DNA of 64,000 bases, from the NCBI GenBank assembly GCA_024803745.1, contig JANJXV010000025.1, forward strand, positions 22,517,110 to 22,581,109. Direction: 5' to 3'. The position numbers and the translations under genes are program-made. Shown piece after piece: positions 20,515 to 31,640 of the stretch. This DNA is from Megascapheus bottae. Lineage: Eukaryota; Chordata; Mammalia; Rodentia; Geomyidae. Position 1 is the first letter of the stretch, and the number at the start of each line of letters is the position of its first letter. A model generated the notes under the pieces. The model was given only the letters and a program-made list of their open reading frames with translations, did no database searches and had not been told where the DNA came from.

Positions 20515-20935
20515 TGTACTGCTACAGTTTGGGTCTCGAATGTTGCTCGTGTGCTGTCTGTATGGCAGTACACTTGGGAGGTGGTGGTCAGCCTTTAAGA
20601 GCTGGGGCTGGCGGGAGGTCTTTAGGTCATTGGGGTAATCCCTCTAAGTGGACAGCAGGATTTCCCTTTGTCTGTCTCTTTCGCTCCCCAGTGCTAGCAC
20701 TTGCAGATGCTAAGCCCGTACCCCACTGGGCTACACCCCCAGCCCTGCCTTCCTCTCTTTAGCTTTCTGGTGATGACACGAGCAAAAAGTGAGACAATGA
20801 TGTGCTAATTCACCACAGGCCAAGGCTTTGGGGTCAAGTGATCAAGGACTAGAACACTCTGAATAAAACTCCCCTGTTTATAACTTGGTGATCTTTGTTA
20901 CTTGTCCTAGTGTCAGAAAGCTAACACACACACCT
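20515..20935 (+). mobile_element. MaLR-like LTR with ID insertion
   Basis: CTACAGTTTGGGTCTCGAAT, GGTCTTTAGGTCATTGGGGT, then a reverse ID piece (about 20690-20746, CACTGGGCTACACCCCCAGC), then AACACTCTGAATAAAACTCC and GTGTCAGAAAGCTAACACAC. It matches the motif order of the element at 12.66 kb. Confidence 0.5.
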
Positions 20936-20954
20936 TAAAAAAATGAACCTATGG

Positions 20955-21160
20955 GGTAAGCACGGGTGGCTCCTACTCAGGAGACTGAGATCTGAGGATC
21001 GCGGTTCAAAGCTAGCCTGGGCACTGAAGTCCATAGACTCTTATCTCCAATTAACCACTAGAAAATGGGAAATTGGGCTGTGGCTCAAGGCTAGGGCAGT
21101 AGCTTTGAGCTGAAGAGCTCAGGAACAGTGCCCAGAGTTCAAGCCCCATGACCACCCCTA
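20955..21160 (+). mobile_element. 7SL-head/Geo-tail SINE with head deletion
   Basis: GGTGGCTCCTACTCAGGAGA shows loss of part of the head. CTCCAATTAACCACTAGAAA and CAGTGCCCAGAGTTCAAGCC mark linker and Geo end. Confidence 0.8.
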
Positions 21161-21217
21161 AAAATGGACCTATCTACTTTAAAAATGTACCCACGTTTCC
21201 CCTTTCCTTTCCTTCTG

Positions 21218-21440
21218 TCTTTTCTTTTGGTAGTAGGATTTGAATTCAGTTCCTCAGGCTTGCTGGGAAGGTAATCTAGTACTTAAGCCCACATCCCTCA
21301 CGCTTTCATTTATTTATTTATTTTTGCTTTAGTTATTTCTCAAGGGAATCTCAAGCTTTTGCCTGGGGCTGGCCAATCACAATTCTCTTATGTCTGTCTC
21401 CTGCTCATCTGGGATTACAGAGGTGGGTCACCAGATCTGG
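21218..21440 (-). mobile_element. Older composite ID/B1-type SINE
   Basis: Reverse ID-like part (GTAGGATTTGAATTCAGTTC, AGTACTTAAGCCCACATCCC), then a (TTTA)-rich linker, then a B1-like part (TGGGATTACAGAGGTGGGTC). It lacks Geo and is more diverged than the Geo families. A similar copy lies at 33.6 kb. Confidence 0.5.
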
Positions 21441-21689
21441 TCACCCACGTCCTTTTAATAAGGCTTGAAGACACAGTAGTTAGATGTGTGTGGTCACTCT
21501 GCCATCTTTAACTAGATGTCACCACTCCAACTTCTATTTGGTCTTCTCCAGGTGACTTTCCATTTCAATGTCACTAAACCTCATTTCTTGTGGTCCTGTG
21601 GGGTTTAGCATCTTGTTAGCCAGTCTAATTAATCCTTAAAAGTCCCACCTGTAAACACTATGGTTGAGTATTTCTAACATTCCTTCCTT

Positions 21690-21915
21690 TTTTTTGTTTT
21701 AATTGCCAGTTCTAGGGATTAGAACTCAAAGCTCTGTACTTGCTCTGCTTGCTTGCCTGGCCACCCTCCCATTTAAGCCACACCTCCAGCCCAGCTGGCT
21801 TCCAGTTATTTCAGAGATGGAATATCAAGAATGTTTCCATCTCAATCCTCTTTAGAATCTCAATCCTCCTGAGTGACTATGATTACAGGTGTGAGCTACC
21901 AGAACTCCCGGCAAA
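21690..21915 (-). mobile_element. Diverged composite SINE
   Basis: GCCAGTTCTAGGGATTAGAA, CCATTTAAGCCACACCTCCA, then ATGATTACAGGTGTGAGCTA from a 7SL-like head. Confidence 0.55.
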
Positions 21916-21920
21916 TTTTC

Positions 21921-22025
<105 letters not shown>

Positions 22026-22033
22026 ATGTGTAC

Positions 22034-22252
22034 TGATCCTAGGGTTTGAATTTGGGGCCAGGCCACTGTCTTGGGTCTTTTTGTCCTCTCAAGGCTGGTT
22101 TTCTACCACTTGAGCCCCTTGGACTTTTGTGTTGTTAATTAGAGATAATATTCTCACAGACTTTCCTGTCCTAGCTGGCTTTGAACTTTGATCGTCAGAT
22201 CTCAACCTCCTAAGTATCTAGGATTACACGTGGGAGCCACTGGCACCTGGCT
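22034..22252 (-). mobile_element. 7SL-head/Geo-tail SINE
   Basis: CCTAGGGTTTGAATTTGGGG, GGTTTTCTACCACTTGAGCC, GTTGTTAATTAGAGATAATA and AGGATTACACGTGGGAGCCA in reverse order. Confidence 0.75.
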
Positions 22253-22414
22253 AATTTCCCCTCCTTCTACTCTTGCACAAGCTCACAGGCACAAACAGTA
22301 CTCCAGCACAGCAGCAGGCCTCTTTTCTTGTTCCCAGGCAGTCCCTGTGCCCTGCCACACCGTGACTGCGACACTGGTGTCTTATATCCATGCTGGTCTA
22401 GCAGCCATCGATCC

Positions 22415-22770
22415 TCCCTGGAGGAATGATTTAAAAATGCCAATTAGACTCTTCTAGGCTTTCCAACCCCACCTAGAACAAAATCCATTCTCCTTAGCCT
22501 CAAGGTCCAGGCCTAAGTGATCCAGCCCATTCTGGCCTCACCCTGCATCATTGTCCCCAGACTTTGCTCTAGCCTGGTTTTATCGATCTGCTACTTTTCC
22601 CACTTGCTCACCTCTAGCTACCCTCTGCCTCTGGCCCTTGGGCCTTTGGGTTTCTTTTTTTTTGGTCTTCTTTGCCTGGATGTCTTTCCTTTCTCACAGC
22701 CAGCTCCCTTGCAGTGTCCAGGTTTCATGAAATCCCTCTTTATACAAGCCAAGTGTATGTCTGCACATCC
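22415..22770 (+). mobile_element. L2 LINE 3' region
   Basis: AACAAAATCCATTCTCCTTA, GTGATCCAGCCCATTCTGGC, CACTTGCTCACCTCTAGCTA and TCTTCTTTGCCTGGATGTC follow the L2 3' ORF/UTR order. Ancient. Confidence 0.6.
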
Positions 22771-22817
22771 CAGCACGCTCGCTTAATAGTGGTTTTTGTT
22801 CTCGTTTTTTTCTTTTC

Positions 22818-23062
22818 TTTTTGGTGCTGGTACTAGGACTTCAAATCAGAGCTTTTGTGGGTTTTTTTGGTTTTTTTTGTTTTTGTTTTTCCTTAAGGCT
22901 AGTGCTCTACCACTTGAGCCACACCCCCACTCTTCTGGCTTTCTGGTTCTTTGGTGATCAGTCTCACAGACTTTCCTGACCAAGCTGGCTTCGAACCACA
23001 ATCCTCAGATCTCAGGTTCCTGAGTAGCTAGAATTGCAGGCGTGAGCTACCAGAGCATAAGG
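22818..23062 (-). mobile_element. 7SL-head/Geo-tail SINE with T-run insert
   Basis: GGTGCTGGTACTAGGACTTC, AGTGCTCTACCACTTGAGCC, CTTCGAACCACAATCCTCAG. A 40-bp T/G-rich expansion (22857-22892) sits within the Geo monomer. Confidence 0.75.
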
Positions 23063-23767
23063 GCATGTAATATCCTGGCTGAGCCAGGTGCCTTCATACG
23101 TTCACAAGTATCTATTTTCCCTGACAACCCCAGGAGGCTTTCACACTGGACTACATTTCCCAACTTCCCCTGCAACCGCAAGGAGCTGTTCTGGCCAACG
23201 GTAATTGCTAGCTTTGGCTTGTAAACAAACCGTGACCTCCCCTCTTTCTTCTTTGTAATCGGAGGGAGATGGGGGGTGGGTGGCAGGGGAATTCTGAGAC
23301 TCTGAGGGATGACATAGCCACAAGATGGGAAGAGCCTGCATGGAGCAGAGAGCCCTGTTCCCCCACCCCCCCTGTCCTCCATACTTGACAGGGTTGGACA
23401 CAAGGATGTGCTCTGTAGATTCCAGCCTCATGGCTACCTCAGCTCATGTCACCTGAATGAATGCATCTCTATATCCTGCACGGGTCGCTGGTGGACAGCT
23501 GTGTGGATGAGACTTGCCAGGACACACCAGCAACAAATGGGCAGATGTGCTTGGCTATCTCCTGCAGCTCATTCCTGCCCTAACCTGTGCCCCTGAGAGC
23601 TGCTTGCCAGCCCCCACAAGGCTGTGAGGCTCTCTAGGGCTACATCAGCCTCTCAAGCTCTGGGGCCTCAGTACCCAGGCCCAGAGACTTCTGGAAAACC
23701 TCATTCAATCCACAAATGTGAACTGGCCACTGAACCTTCACTTGACCAATGTTGCTAGAGAATCAGC

Positions 23768-23768
<1 letters not shown>
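23063..23768. other. Unique sequence
   Basis: About 700 bp with no recognised gene. Open frames on both strands (up to 118 codons) overlap and are not recognisable. Confidence 0.4.
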
Positions 23769-23831
<63 letters not shown>

Positions 23832-23862
23832 TGTGTGTGTGTGTGTGTGTGCGTGTGTGTTG
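23769..23862. repeat. Compound (CT)n(TG)n microsatellite
   Basis: About 29 CT units, then about 15 TG units with one CG variant, directly before a reverse Geo monomer. Confidence 0.97.
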
Positions 23863-24400
23863 GAGCTTGAACTCAGGACCTCTTGCTTGGCTTTTTCATT
23901 CAAAGCTAGTGTTCTTCCACTTGAGCCACAGCTTCACTTTTTATTTTTTTTTGGTAATGGGACTTGAACTCTGGGCCTGGGTGCTATTCCTGAGTTCTTC
24001 AGCTCAAGGCTACTGTCCTAGCCCTTGGCCTGGGCACTGTCCCTGAGCTTTTGTGTGTGTGTGTGGGGGGGGGTGTCATGGGTCTTGAACTCAGCCTGGG
24101 CTTTGTCCCTGAGCTTTAGCCCAAGGCTACCGCCTTAATACTTGAGCCACAGATCCACTTCCTGCTTTCTGGTGGTTAACTGGAGATAAGAGCGTCACAA
24201 CCTTTAGTGCTCAGGCTGGCTTTGAACCTCAGATCTCAGCCTCCTGAGTAGCTAGGATTACAGGCATGAGCCACCACGCCCGGCTACTTCTAGCTTTTTT
24301 GAGAGGAGAGTCTCAAGAACTTTCCTGCCTGGACTAGCTTCAAATGGTGATCCTCAGATCTCAGCCTCCTGAGTAGCTAGGATGAACAGGCAAGAGTCAC
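23863..24400 (-). mobile_element. Cluster of reverse Geo-tailed SINEs
   Basis: At least three pieces. A Geo piece at 23863-23946 (GGAGCTTGAACTCAGGACCT) is followed by a second Geo piece at 23947-24046 (GGGACTTGAACTCTGGGCCT). A near-complete 7SL-head/Geo-tail copy at 24068-24290 (GGGTCTTGAACTCAGCCTGG to CAGGCATGAGCCACCACGCC) is followed by another head at 24291-24400. The short (TG)n at 24051-24064 is the tail of the third. Confidence 0.7.
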
Positions 24401-25117
24401 TGGCTTCTAGCAGTAATTTCACAAGGGTCCAGAGAGGAGAAAATGACTTCCTCGAAGTCCCCAGAGTGTTACAGAATCAGGCCTGTCTGGGCAGTCCAAG
24501 TGTCCATCTAAAGAACAATAGGGCTAGGGAAAGGATGGAGAGGTGGGTAGGGGATTCTGAGGACAGCCATAGACTCCACACAGCCCCCCAAGATATAGTC
24601 ATTTAGCCCCCCGCCTAAGGCTCTCAGCAGCAGAGAACCACGAGCATTCTCTCCCACCTCAGCCAGCGCCGCCTGGCTCCGCAGCCTGGCTGTCCACATC
24701 ATCCAGTATTTTTAGCCTTACCACCTGGCACCTGTGGTCACTGTCTTTGCCCAGTCTGGCTGTGCCCCCTCCCTAGGCCTTAAAGGGCCAGAGCCCACCA
24801 GCTAGAATAGAGATCAGACCATCATCCCCTACGACAGGAGTCTGAGGGAGTCCTCCCTACAGAGGGGTCCCCAAAGCTGGAGATTGGAGGTGGAGGGAAG
24901 AGAGCCACAAAGGACCAGGATTTTCTTCATGCTTGGCTCTGTGGCATTTCCGGTCTTCCCAAATGCTGGGCTTGTCTCAGTCCTTCATGCTGGGGTTTGG
25001 GGGAGACTACTTGCACACTTTTGTCCCCTCTGAAACCTGAGACCTCACAGATTCAAGGCAGTGCCTGGGAATGTGCATTTTAACAGTTCTCATGAGGCTA
25101 GTGCTTCTCGGTAACCT
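24401..25117. other. Unique sequence
   Basis: No gene is recognised. Around 24700 the GC-rich sequence GCGCCGCCTGGCTCC and the AT-rich CAGTATTTTTAGCC (MEF2-like) lie close together, possibly a regulatory element. Confidence 0.35.
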
Positions 25118-25206
25118 TTTCTCCCCTCCCCTCCTCCTCCCTCCCTCCCTTCCTTCTTTCCTTCGTTCCCTTCCTCCTTTCCTTCTTTCCTATCTTCCTT
25201 CCTTCA
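25118..25206. repeat. Pyrimidine-rich (CCTT)n tract
   Basis: About 90 bp of C/T with rare interruptions. Confidence 0.9.
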
Positions 25207-25428
25207 ACATTGTGAGCCCCCACTATAAGAATCGTGACATCGTGTGAGATCATTGCTTTGAAGCTGAAGGGCTTCTCTTGTCTAACCTCCCTGAATCATC
25301 GCGTCTGCCCTGTTGGCTTCAAACAAACTGTCCCTGCTTGCTCTGTAGCTTGTGGATCAAACCCTCAATCCTGCAGTTCAGGCCAGTAGCCCAGCTCCCT
25401 GCTGTGTTTCATCATCCCACCCAGTTTC

Positions 25429-25434
25429 GTGTGT

Positions 25435-25481
<47 letters not shown>
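25429..25481. repeat. (TG)n microsatellite at SINE tail
   Basis: About 26 TG units ending 3 bp before a reverse Geo-tailed SINE. Confidence 0.96.
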
Positions 25482-25482
<1 letters not shown>

Positions 25483-25483
25483 C

Positions 25484-25690
25484 CTGTGGCTTGAACTCAG
25501 GGCCCAGGCGCTGTCCTATAGTTCTTTCATGCTGAAGGCTGACACTCTACCCCTCGAGTCACAGCTCCACTACTGGTGATTAGTGGAGTCTCCCAGACTT
25601 TCCTGTCCAAGCTGGAGTCAAACCACAATCCTCACGTCTCAGCCTCCTGAGTGACAAAGATTACAGGCATGAACCACCAGAACCTGGCCT
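25484..25690 (-). mobile_element. 7SL-head/Geo-tail SINE
   Basis: GGCTTGAACTCAGGGCCCAG, CCACTACTGGTGATTAGTGG, CTCAGCCTCCTGAGTGACAA and TTACAGGCATGAACCACCAG. Confidence 0.8.
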
Positions 25691-27420
25691 CCATTTCTTG
25701 GGCATGTGTGCATCTCGTTGCCTGTAAAACCCATGTGTTGAACCCCTTGCACCCCTCAAGAGGCAGAGCTCTGTCAGACAGACCTGTTGGGGCCTCCTTT
25801 GGCTCCTGCAGGCAGAGGGGATCTAGTTCCACATTCCCCCAAGCACAATCAACCTCTCCCAGTACTCCAGCATTACCCAGTATCTCATTTGTGTCTGTCC
25901 CTGTGTCTGCCTGCAGCGGGGACCCCTGAGGCAGGCACTCTGAGCATTCAATCATGTGCAGTGACATCATAGGACCTGGAGTTCCTGGAGTGTCACCCTG
26001 CATCACTTGGTGACAGACAGAGGAAGATGGTGGGAAACCAAAGGCCCAGGGACCAACAGAATCTGGTCCAAACTACAGGTGCTGAGAGAGCTAGCAAAAA
26101 AGACAAGCAAGTTCAGAGTGTGAAGCCCCTTCTGCCAGGTGGGGCACAAGCCTTTGCCCATGATTGCACCTTCCTTGTTTCTTTCTTCTGACTCTCTCTC
26201 TCTCTCTCTCTCACTTTTACAATTAACCAAAGACTGAGCACCTCAGGAATGGAAGGTGTTCTTGGGTTTGGGAATGGGAGAGCCGGGATTTCCAGAGGGC
26301 TTCCTGGAAGAGGAGGCATTACTGTTGGGATTAGGTGAAGGGAGCCAGGCAATGGGAAGTATGGTGGGGACAGGGAATTCAAGTGCAAGGAGCTGGGGGA
26401 GTGTCAGCCTGGATGACACAGGGCCTTAAGTGGGTTGATTCATCCATCCCGGGGGAGCCAGGGATGATGGAAGGTTCCCATAATGGAAGGTCACTGAGGG
26501 ATCAGAGAGGAAGGATGGTGAGAAGGCTGTGTGGTTCCCCACTCCCCAGGTGAGAGGTCTGAGTCCCAGCAGAGAGGTGGGTGTGGAGGGCAGACTGGAT
26601 AGACAGGCAGACAGAGGGCTGAGCCGGTGCCCAGTCCTCACCCCTGCCACCCTGGACACAGCACTGACCTCTGCAGTGGGACTTCCTCCAGCAGCTCCTT
26701 TTCCTCGTCCCGGTGGAAACAGACCAAGCAGAAGGCTGGAACATCTTCAACTCCACAGCTCAGTGGCCAGGCTGGAGGGAGTTCCAGGACAGGGCAGGTC
26801 TGACCACTGGGAACTCCAGCCACATCGTCCCTCTCCAGGGCAGGGGTCCCTGAGCCATTGCGTTCCAGAGTCAGCAGCCTGTCGGCCTCAGGACCCTGCT
26901 CCTGTCCCCCTGCCACCTGTGCCTTTCCACAGCGGTTGCCCGTCGCCTCGGTGGGGGAAGAGCCCGAGGCTCTCTCTCTCTCTCTCTCTCTCAAGAGTTC
27001 AGGTCTAGCAGCAACCAGCTGCGGGGACTCAAAGGTGACAGCAGGTGGACAGAGGTCCCGTCCCTGCCTGTGGTTCTCCTGATTGACCACACCGCTGCTA
27101 ATCAGTCAGAGGCAGGACAGACAAGATGATCCGGGAGGTGACCTGTCCTTCTGTCCATCAGTCTGTCCAGCTGTCTGCTCTAATCCACTTACTTTGCCAA
27201 GAAAGTTTGCTGTCCTCCGCTGGGCTGGGTGGCACGGGTGGCCTTCAGGGAAGGAGGCTGAGACCTGAAGGTGATGGCAGAGCAGGGGTAGGGGAGGTGG
27301 GTGCTGTGTCTACGCTGTTGACGTTCACGCCGTTCCTGGGCAAGTTCTGACCCTGGGGTCCCCACTGGGTTGCGGCTGCTTCTCTTTCCTCTCTCAGCTC
27401 CCTCCTCGCTCCGCTGGCAG
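25691..27420. other. Unique sequence with short CT repeats
   Basis: About 1.7 kb without SINEs. A possible ancient repeat lies at 26240-26420 (AGAGGGCTTCCTGGAAGAGG). CT microsatellites lie at about 26193-26212 and 26969-26992. Open frames up to 159 codons are not recognisable; they overlap on both strands. A lncRNA exon is possible but unsupported. Confidence 0.4.
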
Positions 27421-27490
27421 CTCAGGGCCGGCTGGGCTGTGGGTATTAATAGCTCCACACTGAGGAGCTGCAAGGTTAACTCCTTCCCTA
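27421..27490. promoter_or_regulatory. Weak candidate regulatory element
   Basis: GGGTATTAATAGCTCCACAC followed by AAGGTTAACTCC (HNF1-like half-site GTTAAC) in otherwise GC-rich, repeat-free DNA. Confidence 0.2.
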
Positions 27491-27680
27491 CCAAAGCTGG
27501 GAGGCTACAGCGTGCCAGGCAAGGATGGCAACTTGGTTCTGGCTGTGTCTCCCTGATAGATCATCCTAGCAGGTCTCCCCCAACCCAGCCACCTCCTGCC
27601 TGGAGGTCTCTGGGCAGCACAGAGACTCCATATTTTACTCAGACATCCCTAGCCACTTGGGCAGCCATGGAAACTGTTAA

Positions 27681-27990
27681 GAAACCAGGTGCTAGTGGCT
27701 CACGCCTGTCATCCTAGCCCCTCAAGAAGCTGAGATCTGAGGATCACAGTTCAAAGCCAGCCCAGGTAGGAAAGTCTTTTATCTCCAACGAACCACCAGA
27801 ATACTGGAAATGGCACTGTGGCTCAAGCGGTAGAGTTCTAGCCTTGAGAAAGCCCAAGGACAGTGCTCAGGCCCTGAGTTCAAGTCCCAGGACTGACCCC
27901 CACACACACAAAAACCCCCTAAAACTCAGGAACAGTGCCTAGGTTCTGTGTTCAAGCCCCAGTGACAATGACAACAACAACAAAACAGGT
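27681..27990 (+). mobile_element. 7SL-head/Geo-tail SINE plus second Geo end
   Basis: GGTGCTAGTGGCTCACGCCT, TCAAGCGGTAGAGTTCTAGC and GCCCTGAGTTCAAGTCCCAG complete one copy by about 27897 with a short (CA)n in its tail. A second truncated Geo end (CAGGAACAGTGCCTAGGTTC) follows at 27925-27965, then (ACA)n. Confidence 0.8.
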
Positions 27991-28398
27991 AGAACTTGGG
28001 CTCAGTGCAGCTGCCGTAGGCTAAGCAGGGCTTGGGCTTTAGGGAGTACCCTCAGTCACCCCAAATTCATACCAGTACCCCTCAATTCCCTGAGATCTTC
28101 TGCCTGCCTTGAATAGTCACCATGAGCAAGGCTGGGTCTAGTTCTGAAACAGGCACCTCCAAGTGGAAGGTGATGGAGTGTGGAACTTGTTTGTTTAACA
28201 AATACTTATTGAGTCCCTAACTGTACCAGGTGCTGTGCTAAACCTGGGGCCCACAGTGACAAGGGTGGCAGAGGCTCTTCCTTCATCTATGGATTTTTGC
28301 ACAAAACAACAACAACAATAACAACCAACCCCCCCCCAAACCCACGGGGCTGCAGCTCTTCTATACAATGCCACTATGTGCCTTAGATAAAGTTATTC
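27991..28398. other. Unique sequence with an ancient repeat
   Basis: AACAAATACTTATTGAGTCC and ACCAGGTGCTGTGCTAAACC at 28195-28245 are typical of an old mammalian interspersed repeat. An (AAC)n run is at 28303-28325. Confidence 0.45.
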
Positions 28399-28600
28399 CC
28401 AGCCGGGTATGGTAGCACATGCCTGTAATCTCAACTCTCAGGAGGCTGAGGCAGGAAGAACATGGGTTTGAGACACTGTCTCAAGAAACAAAAGGAAAAC
28501 CAAAACAAAAGAAGAAGATGATTGATGATGGAGAAGAAGCAGAGGAAGAAAGACAGAAAGAGAAAAAGACAAAGAAGAAAGAAAAGAAAGTGATCTTTGA
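28399..28600 (+). mobile_element. B1-like SINE with internal deletion and A/G-rich tail
   Basis: GTATGGTAGCACATGCCTGT, AATCTCAACTCTCAGGAGGC, GAGACACTGTCTCAAGAAAC. This is a canonical B1 without the Geo tail. A 100-bp AAG-rich tail follows and explains the 114-codon lysine-rich open frame here. Confidence 0.7.
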
Positions 28601-29369
28601 AGGCAGGAGGCCCAGAGTACCAGCTCTGGGCTGGGTTTCAACCTTACTCAACTATGCCACAATTCACAACCATTGCACAGCTGCTTCAGGAACCCCGGGA
28701 CAGAGGGAAATAAATCAGGGAGATGTGAGCTCGGACCCACGGCAGGAAATGAGGGTGTTCTAAGAAGCAGGATCCAGGCAGCGGGGCTGGAGGGAAAATA
28801 TTCAGAAAGAGGGATCAGCAGGTGCAAAGCCCAGAGTTAAGAATTGGGAGACGTCTAGAAGCTGGGCTTTGAAGAGAGAGTGAAGTTTTCTAGAAGGCTC
28901 AAGAGGCGGGACAGCAGAGCTGGGAGAGCAAAAGCAAAACAGGGATGGATGATGCCCCAGGGTCAGGCAAAAGAGAAGACCACAGCAAAGCAGAGGTCTA
29001 GCAGCCAGTGGTTCCAGAAGGACCCCAGCTCAGCTCCAATTGGGAACCTGGGTCAGAGCTGAGAGGCTAAGGTGTCTGGAGGTGGGGGAGCAGTGAGCTG
29101 GGGGAAAAAATCCACCTCTGTGTGTTTCCCTGAGTTCCCTGCAGACCTCTGGCAAAGAGGACGCTGCAAACGGCATTGCCCTTCACGGCTGTCCGGGTCA
29201 CCCACAGTATACAAGGAAAGATGCCCTGGCAGATGCAGGTGGAGGCCAAGATCCAGCCCTGGGTAAAGGTTGGTACTTTTGCACAGTGACAGGTTTGCCT
29301 TTTTTTCTAATTGGTCCCTCCCAAAGGATGCCTTTTTCTTACTGGTTGGGGTGAAAGATGCCTCTTTTT
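28601..29369. other. Unique sequence
   Basis: No gene is recognised. Purine-rich stretches at 28780-29060 give poorly supported open frames. Confidence 0.4.
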
Positions 29370-29399
29370 TTTCCTTCCTTCCTTCCTTCCTTCCTTCCT

Positions 29400-29440
<41 letters not shown>

Positions 29441-29780
29441 CTTTTCCTCCTCCTCTTCTGCCTCCTCTTTCTTCCTTCCTTTCTTTCTTTCTTTCTTTCT
29501 TTGTTTCTTTCTTTTTCTCCCTTTCTATTTCCTTCCTTCTTCCATCCTCCCTCTCTCCCTCTTCCTTTACCTTCCTTCCCTCCTTCCCCCTTCCTTTCCT
29601 TCCCTCCTTCCCCCTTCCTTTCCTTCCTTCCTTCCCTCCCTCCCTCCCTCCCTTCTTTCTTTCCCTCTTCTATCCTTCCTCCCTCCTCTCTCTCTACTCT
29701 CCCTTTCTCTCTCCATCCCTCCCTCACTTCTTTCTTTCTTTTTTCCCCCCTTTCTTTCTTTCCTTCTCTCTCTTGTTATG
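29370..29780. repeat. Long homopyrimidine/homopurine tract
   Basis: About 410 bp that is almost entirely C and T on the plus strand: (CCTT)n, (CCTG)n at 29401-29440, then CTTT, CCCTT and CCCT variants. It explains the long Leu/Pro/Ser/Phe-rich and Arg/Lys/Glu/Gly-rich open frames on the two strands. Confidence 0.97.
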
Positions 29781-29794
29781 GTCTTAGGGCATTC

Positions 29795-29995
29795 ACTCCA
29801 AACTTGGGACAGCAGTTTCTTAGCTTTTTCTACTCAAGGCTGATGCTTTCCTATTTGAGCCACAGCTCCACTTTTGGCTGTTAACTGAATATAAGAATCT
29901 CCCAGACCTTTCTGCCCAGATTGGCTTCAAACTGTGGTCCTCAGATTTCAGCCATGAATAGTTAGGATTATAAGGCACGAGCCCTTGGCAGCCAA
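29795..29995 (-). mobile_element. 7SL-head/Geo-tail SINE, diverged
   Basis: TTCCTATTTGAGCCACAGCT, CCACTTTTGGCTGTTAACTG, GGCTTCAAACTGTGGTCCTC and TAAGGCACGAGCCCTTGGCA. Confidence 0.7.
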
Positions 29996-30514
29996 GGAGA
30001 ATCCCTTTTTCCAGTTGATCCTCCTGGAGAGATGTCATTGGTCTGTCCAGAGGGCCTGCTGGCAATTTGTGTACCCAAAGGGTTTGCTTGTTTTCTGCCT
30101 GGTTCAAAGGACTGCAAAGATGGAGTTGGGGCTATAGGTGCTAAGATAGACTCTGCTGTGGGTTGGCCATGTGACGTAGACCAGTCTGTCCCTTTCTCCA
30201 ACACAGAGATTTAGCTAGGGGACAGCTGATCTAATCCCTGCGCATGAGTTCAGATAGAGGTGGCAGCTCGCTGGAGGAGCCACAGTGACACATGGCAGGG
30301 TTGGTAGCCCTGTGTCCGTGCTCCCCTCCCTCCACCCTGTGTCTGGGTAAGTCCTTAGTGACAGGGACTTGCTATTTCTTCAAGAGGAGGATCAGGACTG
30401 GAAGGGAACAAGAGGAAAGATGGAGGAGCCCAGTCTGTGGCTCCCTGGGGTGGGGTCAGAAGGGGTCAGAGTGGCCCTGGCTCCTAGGCACCCCCTCCCC
30501 CAGGCCCCATGGGG
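29996..30514. other. Unique sequence
   Basis: No gene is recognised. Confidence 0.4.
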
Positions 30515-30650
30515 TTGTCATTTGTGGACATTAACTATTCATGATGCTGGGCTTTGCTTGGTTTAATGCACTCTGATTGCGTTCTCTAGCTAATGGGAAA
30601 AATCAATAGGTTTTAATTCTTAGTGGCTGTAAGGCTCTGTCTGTCTCTTG
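30515..30650. promoter_or_regulatory. Candidate conserved non-coding element
   Basis: AT-richer, repeat-free block with GACATTAACTATTCATGATG, GGTTTAATGCACTCTGATTG, CTAGCTAATGGGAAAAATCA and AGGTTTTAATTCTTAG. Several TAAT/ATTA cores are spaced like a developmental enhancer. Confidence 0.3.
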
Positions 30651-31048
30651 CTGGGGTAGCAAGACATGGCTCTTTGGCTGGGGAAGGTGGGGTACAGGCT
30701 CACCCTAGTTTGCAGGTCCGTATTTCTAAACCTCAACATCTCAGCTGTCAGTCACAGTGGCTCCTAGCCCCTGTGCAAGACCTATGAGTCAGGCACGCAC
30801 ACTTGGCTCTGGAATCTTGGGGGGCCTGGGGGCCCCTTCTAGATCACCTGGTCAGCCTCCTATGATCTAGGGGATCCCCATTTCTGCAGAGCCTTAAGCG
30901 TAGATTTTTGAGATTATTCTGTGGGCAGCCCCACAGTGGGGCCTGACAAGTCTGTAAGATTGAGAGTCTCCTCTCAAACCGCATCCTCTCCCTGGGTGTC
31001 GTCATGATTCCTGTAATAAGCCTGTACATGGAACAGCCACAACACAGT

Positions 31049-31050
<2 letters not shown>
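30651..31050. other. Unique sequence
   Basis: No gene is recognised. Confidence 0.4.

Positions 31051-31088
<38 letters not shown>
31051..31088. repeat. (TG)n microsatellite, not SINE-linked
   Basis: About 18 TG units followed by AGCATTAATTAG. No Geo monomer is seen next to it, unlike most other TG arrays here. Confidence 0.93.
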
Positions 31089-31089
<1 letters not shown>

Positions 31090-31312
31090 CATTAATTAGA
31101 CAAGCATAAATGCCAAAGATAACACAGTGATCTTGATAATGCCATTTTTGGTATCTCTCCATGTTTCCTAAATATAAACCTCGAAAAAACAACAACAAAC
31201 AAAACAAACAAACAAAACAAGAGCAGCCTGGGGTGTCTTTCTGTTGGAGAGGGCCCTTCTGTTTCCTGATCATTCAGGACCTGCATGGGGAGAATGTTAA
31301 CTTTCAGACCTT

Positions 31313-31640
31313 ATTGCTGTTAGGATATGAAATGTCCCCCTCCCCCCAAAAAATATGCTCCCCCAGAGCCTTCTGGTCCCCAGGGCAGCCGTGTTGGGAG
31401 GTGGGGCTTTGGGGAAGTGCTTTTATCACAGGTGGTGGAAATTAGAAAGTGAGGCCTGGTGGCAGGAAAAAGCTACTGGGGACATGTCTTTGGAACATAG
31501 CCCTTGTTTCCTTTCCCCTCCTGTCTCTCCTTCTGTCTCCTGGCCTCCAGGAGGTGAGAGTTTGGCTCCACCATGATGCTTTGCCTCCTCTGGTTTCTTT
31601 CCATTCACTTCCGATTCCCTTCTTCTCCCTATGTGCGGGC
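31313..31640 (+). mobile_element. LTR-like remnant (same family as 12.66 and 20.5 kb)
   Basis: TTAGGATATGAAATGTCCCC, GTGTTGGGAGGTGGGGCTTT, CTCCAGGAGGTGAGAGTTTG and CCACCATGATGCTTTGCCTC follow the motif order of the other copies. Confidence 0.5.

Noticed and set aside
28419..28763. Lys/Glu-rich 114-codon ORF
   Set aside because: It starts inside a B1-like SINE and continues through its purine-rich tail.
29053..29884. Long Lys/Arg/Glu-rich and Leu/Phe/Ser-rich frames
   Set aside because: Both are translations of the homopurine/homopyrimidine tract.
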